Shown: one piece after another, positions 35,008 to 44,959 of the stretch | How the letters are laid out: each line of letters opens with the position of its first letter | Position numbering within the stretch: the first letter of the stretch is position 1 | Program-made: the position numbers and the translations under genes | The notes under the pieces: generated by a model | What the model was told of the DNA's origin: nothing | The model's input: the letters and a program-made list of their open reading frames with translations, nothing else | Database searches by the model: none | Assembly (NCBI GenBank): GCA_016709675.1 | Contig: JADJMH010000005.1 | Coordinates: forward strand, 387,315-451,314 | Length of the DNA stretch: 64,000 nucleotides | Source: Candidatus Accumulibacter proximus | Lineage (GTDB): Bacteria; Pseudomonadota; Gammaproteobacteria; Burkholderiales; Rhodocyclaceae | Direction of reading: 5' to 3'

Positions 35008-35961
35008 ATGAGCAGCGAATTCGAACTGATCCGGCGCTATTTTTCCAGACCAACAGCGCAGGCCATCCTCGGTCCGGGTGACGATTGTGCCCTCGTGGCT
35101 CCCTCGCCGGGAATGAACCTCGCGATCACCACCGATATGCTGGTCGAAGGAACCCACTTCCTGCCTAATACTGACCCCAGTCGGCTCGGCTGGAAAGCGC
35201 TGGCAGTGAATCTCTCGGATCTGGCAGCGATGGGAGCGCGGCCACGCTGGGCCTTGCTTGCCGGTAGTCTGCCGGAAGCCTGCGAATCGTGGGTCGGATC
35301 TTTTGCTGAAGGACTGTATGCCTGCGCCACCCGGTTTGGCGTCGATGTGATCGGGGGTGACACCACCCGTGGTCCGCGCAATCTGTGTCTGACGGCGATC
35401 GGCGAGCTGCCCGCCGGCACCGCACTCAGACGTGACGGTGCGTTGCCGGGCGACGACCTGTGGGTTTCAGGCCAGCCCGGCCTGGCGGCCCTCGGTCTAG
35501 CCCATCTGCAGGCCAGAACACGGCTGCCTGACGAGCTTGCCGATAGCTGCCTTGCCTCCCTGCTGCGCCCATTCCCCCGAGTCGAACTGGGGCTGTCCCT
35601 GCGTGGCCTTGCGCATGCCGCCATCGACATCTCCGACGGCCTGCTCGCTGACCTCGGCCATATCCTTGAGCGTTCAGGGGTCGCCGCGGAAGTCTTCGTC
35701 GCGCAGTTGCCGCCGCTGCCGGCGCAGGCGGACCCGGTGCTGGCTCGCCGGTGTCAGCTCGCTGGCGGAGACGACTACGAACTCATGTTTTCTGCACCAC
35801 CCGAGAAGCGCTCTGAGCTCGCCGCGCTGGCGCGCAGGCTGGCCCTGCCGCTCTGGCGTTGCGGCCACTTGGTCGGTTCTTCGCCTGGCCGTATCGACGT
35901 GTTCGGCGAAGAGGGGCAGCCTCTGGCCATCGAGCAGAGAGGTTACGATCATTTTGGCTAG
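35008..35961 (+). CDS. thiL: Thiamine-monophosphate kinase
   Basis: The protein is 317 aa. It phosphorylates thiamine monophosphate to the active diphosphate. It shows the ATP/Mg motif LGPGDDCALVAP, ITTDMLVEGTHF, NLSDLAAMGARPRWA and VIGGDTTRG, all typical of the PurM/ThiL fold. It follows nusB by 43 bp. Its stop overlaps the putative TTG start of pgpA. Confidence 0.95.
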   Translation: MSSEFELIRRYFSRPTAQAILGPGDDCALVAPSPGMNLAITTDMLVEGTHFLPNTDPSRLGWKALAVNLSDLAAMGARPRWALLAGSLPEACESWVGSFAEGLYACATRFGVDVIGGDTTRGPRNLCLTAIGELPAGTALRRDGALPGDDLWVSGQPGLAALGLAHLQARTRLPDELADSCLASLLRPFPRVELGLSLRGLAHAAIDISDGLLADLGHILERSGVAAEVFVAQLPPLPAQADPVLARRCQLAGGDDYELMFSAPPEKRSELAALARRLALPLWRCGHLVGSSPGRIDVFGEEGQPLAIEQRGYDHFG

Positions 35962-36439
35962 CCCCCCTTCCATTCAGTTCCTGCTGGCGCATCCCGCCCA
36001 CCTGGTGGCCTGTGGGTTCGGTAGCGGCCTTTCCCCGCGAGCGCCGGGTACGGTAGGCACGCTCTTTGCTTGGGCTTCATTCCCTCTACTACGGCCGTGG
36101 ATGGGCGACTTCGAGATTCTCTGTTTTCTACTGCTCGCTTTCGTCGGCGGGGTGCTGGCGGTGCACAAAACCGGCGTCGACCTCGGAGTGATCGACCACG
36201 GCAGCATCGTCTGGGATGAAATCGTTCCCTTCTGGCTGGTGCTGCTCTTTTGCCCGGCGCACTGGTCATGGCAGCTTACGGCCTTCTGCGTCTTCCGCCT
36301 TTTCGACATCGTCAAGCCACAACCGGCACGCTATTTCGACGAAAAGGTGAAGAATGGTCTTGGAGTAATGTCCGACGACCTGGTCGCAGCGGGGTATACC
36401 CTGGTGATCCTGGCCATCCTGCACTCGGTCCTTGCATGA
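35954..36439 (+). CDS. pgpA: Phosphatidylglycerophosphatase A
   Basis: About 161 aa. It is an inner-membrane enzyme removing phosphate from phosphatidylglycerophosphate. Motifs are GFGSGLSPRAPGTVGTL near the N-terminus, DHGSIVWDEIVPFW and FRLFDIVKPQPARYFD. Four hydrophobic segments are visible. No ATG fits. A TTG at 35954, inside the end of thiL with GAGAGG about 11 bp upstream, is the best start. The stop overlaps the next gene by four bases (ATGA). Confidence 0.88.
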   Translation: MASPPSIQFLLAHPAHLVACGFGSGLSPRAPGTVGTLFAWASFPLLRPWMGDFEILCFLLLAFVGGVLAVHKTGVDLGVIDHGSIVWDEIVPFWLVLLFCPAHWSWQLTAFCVFRLFDIVKPQPARYFDEKVKNGLGVMSDDLVAAGYTLVILAILHSVLA

Positions 36440-36942
36440 TTGCTTGCGATCAAGCTTCGCTCGAAAGCCTGGCCGCCAAGGTCGGGCGCCAGCTTCTGGC
36501 TAACGGGGAGCGCCTGGCGACGGCTGAATCCTGCACTGGCGGGTGGGTCGGGCAATGCCTGACGGCAATCGCCGGAAGTTCCGGTTGGTTCGACCGTGGC
36601 TTCATCACCTACTCGAATGACGCCAAGATCGAGATTCTGGGCGTCTCTGCCGATGCGCTCGCTGCGCATGGTGCGGTCAGCGAAGCAATAGCGGCCGCCA
36701 TGGCGCTGGGAGCACTTGAGCGCAGCCGTGCTGAACGGGCTCTTGCCATCACCGGCATCGCCGGTCCGGAGGGTGGATCTGCGACCAAGCCTGTCGGGAC
36801 CGTCTGCTTCGCATGGGCCGGACCGGAGGGATGCGTCGCTACCGCTACTCACCATTTTGACGGCGACCGCGAGACGGTGCGAGCGCAGTCGGTTGCCCAT
36901 GCTCTGACAGGCATTCTGCAGCGCGCCCATCGTCTGGTCTGA
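36436..36942 (+). CDS. pncC: Nicotinamide-nucleotide amidohydrolase PncC (CinA C-terminal domain)
   Basis: The protein is 168 aa. It deamidates nicotinamide mononucleotide in pyridine-nucleotide salvage. CinA-domain signatures are LATAESCTGGWVGQ (catalytic Ser/Thr region), FITYSNDAKIEILGV, AHGAVSE and ITGIAGPEGGSATKPVGTV. It is the stand-alone form without the N-terminal MoCF-like domain. It overlaps pgpA by four bases and ends the rib-nus-thi-pgp unit. Confidence 0.92.
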   Translation: MIACDQASLESLAAKVGRQLLANGERLATAESCTGGWVGQCLTAIAGSSGWFDRGFITYSNDAKIEILGVSADALAAHGAVSEAIAAAMALGALERSRAERALAITGIAGPEGGSATKPVGTVCFAWAGPEGCVATATHHFDGDRETVRAQSVAHALTGILQRAHRLV

Positions 36943-37066
36943 AGGTCCCGCTGGCAGGCGCGCTCTGCCCTTTCTCGAGCAGTCGGGATCTCGTAAGCTA
37001 TTTTCGGGAAATTGCTGGCGCTTTGTAATAAAATTAATCACTTAAACGTGCCTTCCCTGCCGCCTG

Positions 37067-38878
37067 ATGCGCTCCGGAGTCGTAAGCCCCCCTTTGTTCT
37101 GGATTGTCTTATTTCTGCTGCCGATCCTGTGCTTGCCTGCAGGAAAGGTCGAGGCCGTCGGCCTCGGCAGGATGACCGTGCTTTCGCGCCTTGGCTCGCC
37201 CTTCGAGGCGGAGGTTCAACTCCTTGATGCCACGCCACGCCAGCACCCCGTCGCGGAGTGTTTCCGTCTCGGTCAGACAGGCGAAGCCGACGTCCCCATA
37301 CTCACGCACGGCCGACTGACTATTGAGCAGCAGCGCGGTGGCGGCTTTCGTTTGCGCATCGTGTCCGGCGAAGCGATAAATGATCCACTGCTGCAGGTCA
37401 ACCTGCGTGCGGGGTGTGGCGCCGAGGTCGTGCGGAACTACCTGCTGCTGATTGATCCGCCGACCGGCTGGGCGCCGCAGAGGTTGTCGGAACCGCCTGT
37501 TGCCCGAGGGTCCGTTGAGAAATTTGCTTCCCACCGGGTGCCGCCACCTGGCTCACTGCATGGCATTCCCGGCAAGCACCAAGTGCTGCCGCCCACCGAC
37601 ACCGTCAAACCCGGTCCGGCAACAGCAAGCCTGCCGGGGTCACCCCCGGCAAGACAGTCTGTCCGGAAACCCGCCAGTGCCGGCGAGGTTTCCGACCGCC
37701 TGTTTCTCTCCAGCGGTGCCGACAGTGAGGCGCCCCGACCCGGATTCGACCGGCCCTTGCGTTTGAGTACCAGGCTCTCGACACACCTGCTGAGCAAAGC
37801 GAGTGAGAGCCAGCGCTCGGTACTTCGCATCGAGTACAAGCTACTGTCGGCGCTCCACACTCAGGCCGAACAGCAGCTGGCCGTCGCCGAGCAGGTACGC
37901 CGACTTGAGCGAACGCTCAACGAACTGCACCACAAGATCGAAGGGCAGAAGCAGACCGAAGAGAAGAGTCGGCCCACGACGGCGTCGGAAGGGGCGGCGG
38001 TGGCTGCAATGTCTGCCGCACGACCGGCCGAGCCGGCAGGCCGGCCATCCTCACAGACGGCGGCCGGCACTGCAATGGGTACCAGCGACGAGCCTGATTG
38101 GTGGCTTGAAGCGGGCTTGCTCCTCGGGCTCACTGCTGGCTTGACCTGGTTCCTTCGCCGCCGGTCTGGTAAGGGCTCGGACCGGCAGGAAATAGCGGTG
38201 CCCGCGGCACCGGCGGTCGATTCCAGCAGCGATGTCGGCTGGGAGCTGCAAACTTTCCGGCATGGCGACAGTCTGGCGGTCGCTACCGAGATTGAGCCGG
38301 CAGTGGCGACACTTCTCATCCCGAACGTTCCAGTGGCTGATTCAGCGCAGCTCCCGAGCAGCAGAGAAGAAGACGAGGTGACGGCGGTGCTCGAACTCGC
38401 CGAGATCATGGTTTCCTTCGGTCGCATCAAAGGGGCTGAACAGGCTTTGGAAGAGTTTGTCGAGAACAAGCCTGCGGCAGCGGTCACTCCCTGGCTGAAG
38501 CTGCTTCAGATTTATCGGCAGAACGAACAGCGTGAAGCTTTCGAAGCCCTGGCCGTGAAGTTGGCGCGCAAGTTCAATGTTGCTCCAGCGGCCTGGGAAG
38601 AAATGGCGGAACTTGCAGACTTGGTCGTTTCCAATAGCGAGAAACAAGTGGCATCGATTGAGCAACTTCTGGCTCGCTTGCCGGGGATTGGCAAGCTGAC
38701 GCACATCAGGAACGAGGTTTCGCGCACATGGGACTCCCCTGAGTGTCTCGCCTACCTGAACAAGCTCTTGCGCGACAATCGCAATGGAGAGCGAAAAGGT
38801 TTTGTTCTCGGTACAGTGCGGGAGTTGCTGTTCTTGATCGACCTCAAGGGAAGCAGCTCCCACACGCGCCAGATCTGA
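37067..38878 (+). CDS. FimV-like envelope protein
   Basis: The protein is 603 aa. The signal or anchor segment is FWIVLFLLPILCLPAG, followed by the FimV N-terminal domain (LSRLGSPFEAEVQLLD, LLQVNLRAGCGAEVVRNYLLLIDP). A disordered linker, a coiled coil near residues 265-305 and a second hydrophobic segment (WLEAGLLLGLTAGLTWFL) near 345-360 lead to a cytoplasmic domain with TPR-like helices (VLELAEIMVSFGRIKGAEQALEEFVE). FimV proteins act in type IV pilus assembly and polar organisation. It is shorter than Pseudomonas FimV and has no obvious LysM domain. Confidence 0.8.
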   Translation: MRSGVVSPPLFWIVLFLLPILCLPAGKVEAVGLGRMTVLSRLGSPFEAEVQLLDATPRQHPVAECFRLGQTGEADVPILTHGRLTIEQQRGGGFRLRIVSGEAINDPLLQVNLRAGCGAEVVRNYLLLIDPPTGWAPQRLSEPPVARGSVEKFASHRVPPPGSLHGIPGKHQVLPPTDTVKPGPATASLPGSPPARQSVRKPASAGEVSDRLFLSSGADSEAPRPGFDRPLRLSTRLSTHLLSKASESQRSVLRIEYKLLSALHTQAEQQLAVAEQVRRLERTLNELHHKIEGQKQTEEKSRPTTASEGAAVAAMSAARPAEPAGRPSSQTAAGTAMGTSDEPDWWLEAGLLLGLTAGLTWFLRRRSGKGSDRQEIAVPAAPAVDSSSDVGWELQTFRHGDSLAVATEIEPAVATLLIPNVPVADSAQLPSSREEDEVTAVLELAEIMVSFGRIKGAEQALEEFVENKPAAAVTPWLKLLQIYRQNEQREAFEALAVKLARKFNVAPAAWEEMAELADLVVSNSEKQVASIEQLLARLPGIGKLTHIRNEVSRTWDSPECLAYLNKLLRDNRNGERKGFVLGTVRELLFLIDLKGSSSHTRQI

Positions 38879-38943
38879 AACCACAGTTGACGACGCTACG
38901 AGCGAGCCACTTGCTTTGCCGGTGTTGGCCATTTTCCAAGTTG

Positions 38944-38959
38944 CTGTATAAAATGACAG
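38944..38959 (+). promoter_or_regulatory. LexA (SOS) box of recA
   Basis: CTGTATAAAATGACAG fits the CTGT-N8-ACAG LexA consensus and lies 83 bp before the recA ATG. It overlaps a likely -10 (TATAAA, 38947-38952). A weak -35 (TTGGCC) is 16 bp upstream. This is the expected arrangement for damage-inducible recA. Confidence 0.85.
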
Positions 38960-39042
38960 CACTCTGGCAATGCCGATACTGGCATACCCGGTACGTTCGA
39001 ACGTGGGATAATCCGCTCAATCAAGGAAAAGGACAGGCAAGA

Positions 39043-40059
39043 ATGGACGACAACAAGTCGAAGGCGCTGGCTGCTGCGTTGGCTCAGATCGAAAAGCAGT
39101 TCGGTAAGGGTTCGATCATGAGGATGGGGGAAGGGAGCGTCGTGACTGATCTCCCGGTCGTATCCACTGGATCGCTAGGACTCGACATCGCCCTGGGCAT
39201 TGGCGGCTTGCCACGTGGGCGCGTGGTTGAGATCTATGGCCCTGAATCCTCGGGCAAGACCACTCTGACCCTGCAGGTGATTGCTGAGATGCAGAAACTC
39301 GGCGGGACCGCAGCCTTCATCGACGCTGAGCACGCCCTTGATCCAGCTTATGCGCAGAAGCTTGGTGTGAACCTTGACGAGCTGCTCATCTCGCAGCCCG
39401 ACACCGGAGAGCAGGCCCTGGAAATCGCCGACATGCTGGTGCGCTCGGCAAGTGTTGATGTAGTGGTCATCGACTCGGTGGCTGCACTCGTTCCAAAGGC
39501 GGAAATCGAAGGCGAGATGGGCGACTCCCTCCCTGGACTGCAAGCTCGTCTGATGAGCCAGGCGCTACGCAAGCTGACGGCGAACATTAACCGGACCAAT
39601 ACGCTGGTAATTTTCATCAACCAGATCCGCATGAAAATCGGCGTCATGTTCGGTAGCCCAGAAACCACCACCGGGGGCAATGCCCTGAAGTTCTACGCAT
39701 CGGTGCGCCTGGACATCCGCCGTATCGGCAGCATCAAGAAGGGTGACGAAGTGATCGGCAACGAAACCCGCGTCAAGGTGGTGAAGAACAAGGTCGCCCC
39801 CCCTTTCCGCGAAGCCATCTTCGACATCCTCTACGGCGAGGGAACCTCCCGTGAAGGAGAGATCATTGAACTCGGCGTGCTACACAAGCTGGTCGACAAG
39901 TCGGGTTCCTGGTATGCCTACAATGGTGAGAAAATTGGACAGGGCAAGGACAATGCCCGCGATTACCTGAGAAGCAAACCGCAAATCGCCCGGGAAATCG
40001 AGGCCAAGATCCGCGCCGCAGTAAACGTGCCATCGCCGACGGTGATCACCGCTGCCTAA
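39043..40059 (+). CDS. recA: Recombinase RecA
   Basis: The protein is 338 aa. It forms ATP-dependent filaments for strand exchange and triggers LexA cleavage. Motifs: Walker A GPESSGKTTLT, DAEHALDPAYAQKLGV, IDSVAALVPKAEIEG, and L2-region GSPETTTGGNALKFYASVR. The acidic C-terminal tail is short. The ATG at 39043 has GGACAGG upstream. The 100 codons upstream in the same frame are noncoding. Cotranscription with recX is likely. Confidence 0.98.
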   Translation: MDDNKSKALAAALAQIEKQFGKGSIMRMGEGSVVTDLPVVSTGSLGLDIALGIGGLPRGRVVEIYGPESSGKTTLTLQVIAEMQKLGGTAAFIDAEHALDPAYAQKLGVNLDELLISQPDTGEQALEIADMLVRSASVDVVVIDSVAALVPKAEIEGEMGDSLPGLQARLMSQALRKLTANINRTNTLVIFINQIRMKIGVMFGSPETTTGGNALKFYASVRLDIRRIGSIKKGDEVIGNETRVKVVKNKVAPPFREAIFDILYGEGTSREGEIIELGVLHKLVDKSGSWYAYNGEKIGQGKDNARDYLRSKPQIAREIEAKIRAAVNVPSPTVITAA

Positions 40060-40069
40060 GGTGCCTGCC

Positions 40070-40519
40070 ATGCAGCACGCGTTGCGCGAACGTGCTCTGC
40101 GTATCCTCGCGCATCGTGAGTACACTCGCCATGAACTGTCATCCAAGCTTGCGCCCCTTGCCGAATCGCCAGCACAACTTGCTGCCCTGGTCGACGATCT
40201 GACGGCAAGCAACCTGCTTTCCGATCAGCGTTACACCAGCACACGGATCAATTCCCGCGCAGCGCGCCTCGGTGACGCGCGACTGGCGCACGAGCTGCGG
40301 GCAAAGGGTGTGTCGACTGAACTGGTGCAGGCAGCACTGGCCGCCGTCGAAGACGAATTGACGCGAGCGCGACGCGTCTGGGAGCGTCGGTTTGGCTGTC
40401 AGCCAACCGCTGCCGTCGCTGACGCGACCGAGCGAGCTCGTCAAATCCGCTTTCTCGCGGGGCGAGGCTTCTCTGCTGAAACCATTCGACGCGTGTTGCG
40501 CACCAATAATGAAAAATGA
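40070..40519 (+). CDS. recX: Regulatory protein RecX
   Basis: The protein is 149 aa, a modulator that caps or limits RecA filaments. It is all-helical with the RecX repeats LRERALRILAHREYTRHELSSKL, LLSDQRYTSTRINSRA and HELRAKGVSTELVQAAL. ATG 40070 has AAGG 9 bp upstream. A GTG at 40061 is an alternative. It follows recA by 10 bp. Confidence 0.93.
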   Translation: MQHALRERALRILAHREYTRHELSSKLAPLAESPAQLAALVDDLTASNLLSDQRYTSTRINSRAARLGDARLAHELRAKGVSTELVQAALAAVEDELTRARRVWERRFGCQPTAAVADATERARQIRFLAGRGFSAETIRRVLRTNNEK

Positions 40520-40526
40520 TGTGACC

Positions 40527-41261
<735 letters not shown>

Positions 41262-41342
41262 AGCCGACAGTCTTCCAGCCATAATTCGAGAACCATACGG
41301 GCAGTTTCCCATGCCAATGCGGCGGCTCATTCGGTTCCGTAC

Positions 41343-42764
41343 ATGAAACCATCCCTCCAGCTCAAACTCTCCCAGCATCTTGCGTTGACCCCTCAGTTGC
41401 AGCAGTCAATCCGATTGCTGCAACTCTCGACGATCGAGCTTGAGCATGAGCTGGAGAAGTATCTGCTCGACAACCCGTTGCTCGAACGTGCAGAGGAGTA
41501 TCCTTCGCTTGGGGCACAGCAGAGCGACACGAGCGGTGACGGGTCCCCGGAGCCGAACACGGCCGACGAGCAACGCGAGAGCTCCTCTCCCGAGGATGAA
41601 GGCTGGCTTGACGGCCAGGTGACCTCCTTTGGCTCGTTCGCCTCCCCTGAGGACGATGACGGCGATAGCGACTATCAGGACGTACAAGCGGCCACAGTCT
41701 CCCTGCGTGAGCACCTGTTGTGGCAGCTTGGCCTGATGACCATTCCCGACCGCGACCGTGTGCTGGTTCGCTGTCTGGTTGAGGCACTGGACGACGACGG
41801 CTACCTCACCCTGTCGCTCGAGGAGCTCGCTGAGGCCATGCCGGCGGAGCTCGACATTGACCCCGAAGAATTGCAGATTGCACTCAAACACTTGCAATAC
41901 TTTGACCCCACCGGCGTTGGTGCGCGCAGCGCGCAGGAGTGCCTCTCGCTGCAACTGGCAACCTTGCCAGCTGACCCGACCTGCACGCTGGCACAAGAGA
42001 TCGTCCGCCATCATCTGGAACTGCTTGCCAATCACGATTTCCCCAAGCTCAGGAAACAGACGGGCTGTGACGACGAGACTCTGCGCGCTGCACACTTTCT
42101 GATCTGCAGTCTGAATCCGCGGCCTGGCGCCGCCTATGCCTCTCCTGACACGCGCTACATCACGCCCGATGTGGTAGTGCGCAAAGTGCGTGGCCAGTGG
42201 CTCGTAAATGTCAACGCAGATGCCTTTCCTCGTCTGCGGATCAACAGCCTCTACGCCCAGATTTTGTCCCGGCAGCGTGGCTCCGGCCTTGCCGGCCAAC
42301 TGCAGGAGGCCCGCTGGCTAATAAGGAACGTACAACAACGGTTTGACACGATCCTGCGTGTGGCGCAGGCTATTGTGGAACGTCAGCGCCAGTTCCTCGA
42401 TCACGGTGAAGTCGCGATGCGGCCGCTCGTGTTGCGTGAGATTGCCGAAGTGCTGGGCCTTCACGAATCCACCATCTCGCGGGTGACCACCCAGAAGTAC
42501 ATGGCGACACCACGCGGAATTTTTGAATTGAAGTATTTTTTTGGTAGCCACGTCAGCACAGACGCTGGCGGAGCGTGTTCAGCAACGGCCATTCGTGCGC
42601 TGATCAGACAAATGATCAGCGCGGAAGAGCCTAACAAGCCTCTCTCGGATAGCCAGATATCCGAGGTCCTTGGTCAGCAGGGCATTGTCGTCGCACGGCG
42701 AACAATTGCAAAATACCGTGAAGCGCTCAGTATCCCGCCGGTCAACTTACGCAAGTCCATTTAG
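41343..42764 (+). CDS. rpoN: RNA polymerase sigma-54 factor
   Basis: The protein is 473 aa. The Gln/Leu-rich region I (LQLKLSQHLALTPQLQQSIRLLQLS) is followed by an acidic region II, the core-binding domain, and the DNA-binding domain. The helix-turn-helix is LGLHESTISRVTTQKYM, and the RpoN box ARRTIAKYREAL near the C-terminus recognises the -24 element. It directs nitrogen and other enhancer-dependent promoters. It sits between lptB and hpf in the standard order. Confidence 0.97.
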   Translation: MKPSLQLKLSQHLALTPQLQQSIRLLQLSTIELEHELEKYLLDNPLLERAEEYPSLGAQQSDTSGDGSPEPNTADEQRESSSPEDEGWLDGQVTSFGSFASPEDDDGDSDYQDVQAATVSLREHLLWQLGLMTIPDRDRVLVRCLVEALDDDGYLTLSLEELAEAMPAELDIDPEELQIALKHLQYFDPTGVGARSAQECLSLQLATLPADPTCTLAQEIVRHHLELLANHDFPKLRKQTGCDDETLRAAHFLICSLNPRPGAAYASPDTRYITPDVVVRKVRGQWLVNVNADAFPRLRINSLYAQILSRQRGSGLAGQLQEARWLIRNVQQRFDTILRVAQAIVERQRQFLDHGEVAMRPLVLREIAEVLGLHESTISRVTTQKYMATPRGIFELKYFFGSHVSTDAGGACSATAIRALIRQMISAEEPNKPLSDSQISEVLGQQGIVVARRTIAKYREALSIPPVNLRKSI

Positions 42765-42781
42765 AAAGAAGGAGCCACATC

Positions 42782-43108
42782 ATGAACCTGCAAGTCAGTG
42801 GACACCACCTCGAGATCACGCCGGCGCTGCGCGATTACGTTACCGGCAAGCTCGAACGGATCACTCGTCATTTCGATAACGTGATAGACCTGAACGTGAT
42901 TCTGTCGGTGGACAAGCTGAATCAAAAGGCCGAAGTGACAGTCCATCTTGCTGGCAAGGATGTCTATGTGGAGTCAGTCGATGAGGACCTTTATGCAGCA
43001 GTCGATGGTCTCGTGGACAAGCTTGAGCGCCAGGTCCAGAAGTACAAGCAGAAGTTGCAGGATCACCATCGTGGAAACAAGATCACCGATCACATCGTTG
43101 CCGAGTGA
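42782..43108 (+). CDS. hpf: Ribosome hibernation promoting factor (short HPF)
   Basis: The protein is 108 aa. The sigma-54 modulation/S30EA fold is shown by MNLQVSGHHLEITPALRDYVTGKLERI and the ending KYKQKLQDHHRG. It is the short form, which binds the 30S decoding region and promotes 100S dimers in stationary phase. GAAGGAG lies 8 bp before the ATG. It is 17 bp after rpoN. Confidence 0.93.
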   Translation: MNLQVSGHHLEITPALRDYVTGKLERITRHFDNVIDLNVILSVDKLNQKAEVTVHLAGKDVYVESVDEDLYAAVDGLVDKLERQVQKYKQKLQDHHRGNKITDHIVAE

Positions 43109-43212
43109 TGTGGGTGTAGCCTGCACCCGGCCGGGTCCACAGTTCACAGGCCGTCCGGGCGCTGTCATTGCCTGAGTCAATTGATCCACGTCCGTCTTTC
43201 GGGTTTCGCCGC

Positions 43213-43665
43213 ATGAGCCAGATCACCCAGTTACTACCCCTCGAGAACATCATTCTTGATCTCGACGCGAGCAGCAAGAAGCGCGTTTTTGAGCATGTGG
43301 GGCTGCTCTTCGAAAACTATCTCGGCATTGCTCGCAGCACGGTGTTCGACAGCCTGTTTGCCCGGGAGAAACTCGGCTCGACCGGTCTCGGCCAAGGCGT
43401 TGCCATCCCGCATGGGCGTATCAAGGGGCTGCGAGACGCCACCGGTGCTTTCCTCCGCCTGGCGGCACCGGTACCGTTTGACTCCCCCGACGGCAAGCCG
43501 GTCTCGCTGCTGTTCGTCCTGCTCGTCCCCGAGGTGGCGACCGAACAACACCTGCAAATCCTTTCTGAACTGGCGCAGCACTTTTCCAACCGAAGCTGTC
43601 GCGACGCGCTCTGCAAGGCGGCCGACGCCAACAGCATCCGCCAGATTTTTGCCAGCGGGGAATGA
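43213..43665 (+). CDS. ptsN: PTS IIA-like nitrogen-regulatory protein PtsN (EIIA-Ntr)
   Basis: The protein is 150 aa. The phosphorylatable His lies in GVAIPHGRIKGL, and the preceding REKLGSTGLGQG is a family hallmark. EIIA-Ntr regulates potassium uptake and nitrogen/carbon balance through protein contacts. The start is ATG 43213. The first 15 codons of the longer frame do not belong. The stop overlaps hprK (ATGA). Confidence 0.94.
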   Translation: MSQITQLLPLENIILDLDASSKKRVFEHVGLLFENYLGIARSTVFDSLFAREKLGSTGLGQGVAIPHGRIKGLRDATGAFLRLAAPVPFDSPDGKPVSLLFVLLVPEVATEQHLQILSELAQHFSNRSCRDALCKAADANSIRQIFASGE

Positions 43666-44606
43666 GCACCCAGCGTCAGTTCAGTGTGGCCCAGCTCTAC
43701 GAGGACCACCGCGACAAGCTGAAGCTCGCCTGGGTCGTCGCCGTCGGCGTTGACCGACAGATCGAGCTTAAGGAGCAGGGCTATTTTGGCGCCGATGTAG
43801 TCGGTCACCTCAACCTGATCCACCCGGAACGGCTACAGGTAATCGGTAGAGCCGAAAACGCCTGGGGCTGCCGCGTAACGGCGGATCGTCTGCGCTATCA
43901 GATCAAGGAACTGATGGCCGCCAAGCCACCAGCCTTGATCATCGCCGATGACGTTGAGATTCTGCCGGCGATTCGTGAGGCCTGCGAGACGACGTCAACC
44001 CCTCTCTTCGTCAGTCCCAAGCCTTGCTCGGCGGTAATTGAACTCCTGCGCATCTATCTTTCCCGTCGGCTCGCCGGTTCCACCTCGGTACACGGCGTGC
44101 TTATGGATGTATTCGGCATGGGTGTTCTGATCACCGGCGACTCTGGCGTCGGCAAGAGCGAACTGGCTCTGGAACTGATCTCGCGCGGCCACGGCCTGGT
44201 TGCCGACGACGTCGTCGAGCTTGCATGTATTGCGCCAACAACGATCGAGGGCCGTTGTCCGAGCATGTTGCGCGATTACCTCGAAGTGCGCGGGCTAGGG
44301 CTGCTCAACATTCGCACCATCTTCGGCGAAACAGCCTCGCGCCGGAAGATGCGGCTCAAGCTGATCGCTCATCTGCAAAGACCGCTCAGTGGCGCAGATG
44401 GTCCTCGTTTGCCGCTCGACGCGCAATCCCAGGACATTCTGGGCGTAGCCATCCGCAAGGTTGTCATTCCAGTCGCCGCCGGAAGGAACATTGCCGTGCT
44501 CCTAGAGGCGGCCGTGCGCAACAGCATCCTACAGCTACGCGGCATCGACAGCATGGGAGATTTTATCAACCGTCAGCAGCAGGCGCTTCTTGACGAAGAC
44601 CTGTAG
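43662..44606 (+). CDS. hprK: HPr kinase/phosphorylase
   Basis: The protein is 314 aa. An N-terminal domain precedes the catalytic P-loop LITGDSGVGKSELALEL and the HprK signature EVRGLGLLNIRTIFG. It phosphorylates HPr on a serine. In betaproteobacteria it belongs to a regulatory PTS without sugar transport. It is translationally coupled to ptsN. Confidence 0.95.
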   Translation: MSTQRQFSVAQLYEDHRDKLKLAWVVAVGVDRQIELKEQGYFGADVVGHLNLIHPERLQVIGRAENAWGCRVTADRLRYQIKELMAAKPPALIIADDVEILPAIREACETTSTPLFVSPKPCSAVIELLRIYLSRRLAGSTSVHGVLMDVFGMGVLITGDSGVGKSELALELISRGHGLVADDVVELACIAPTTIEGRCPSMLRDYLEVRGLGLLNIRTIFGETASRRKMRLKLIAHLQRPLSGADGPRLPLDAQSQDILGVAIRKVVIPVAAGRNIAVLLEAAVRNSILQLRGIDSMGDFINRQQQALLDEDL

Positions 44607-44653
44607 CAGTGGCCTAATCAGCACACTTCCTCAACCCTAAAGGAGAAACCCAG

Positions 44654-44902
44654 ATGAAAGCCGTGATCGCCATCGTCGCTCTTGCGTTTGCTGCCGGCGG
44701 CGCCTTTGCCAGCGAAGAGAAGAAAGAACCCACAGCAGCTCAGAAGGCGCAGCAGGAAAAGATGAAAGCCTGCAACGCGCAGGCCGGCGATAAGGGTTTG
44801 AAGGGCGACGAGCGCAAGAAGTTCATGAGCGCTGCCTGGGCGCCAACGAGGCTGACTCTGCCGGAATGGCTGTTCTTCGGCAACGGCGGGCGATTACAGT
44901 GA
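44654..44902 (+). CDS. PsiF-repeat exported protein, C-terminus probably frameshifted
   Basis: The protein is 82 aa with a signal peptide (MKAVIAIVALAFAAGGAFA). The mature part has one PsiF repeat: QQEKMKACNAQAGDKGLKGDERKKFMS. PsiF repeats normally continue with a Cys just after this point (MSACL-type). Here the frame reads AAWAPTRL and ends. Adding one base near 44834 would give SACLGANEA, so a frameshift is likely and the true C-terminus is unclear. PsiF is a phosphate-starvation-inducible protein of unknown role in E. coli. AGGAGAAA precedes the ATG. Confidence 0.65.
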   Translation: MKAVIAIVALAFAAGGAFASEEKKEPTAAQKAQQEKMKACNAQAGDKGLKGDERKKFMSAAWAPTRLTLPEWLFFGNGGRLQ

Positions 44903-44959
44903 GTGCCGGTAGACTGCGGCAGCCTCTTGACGCCGGAGCCGGACTGGCAGGGCGGTCCA

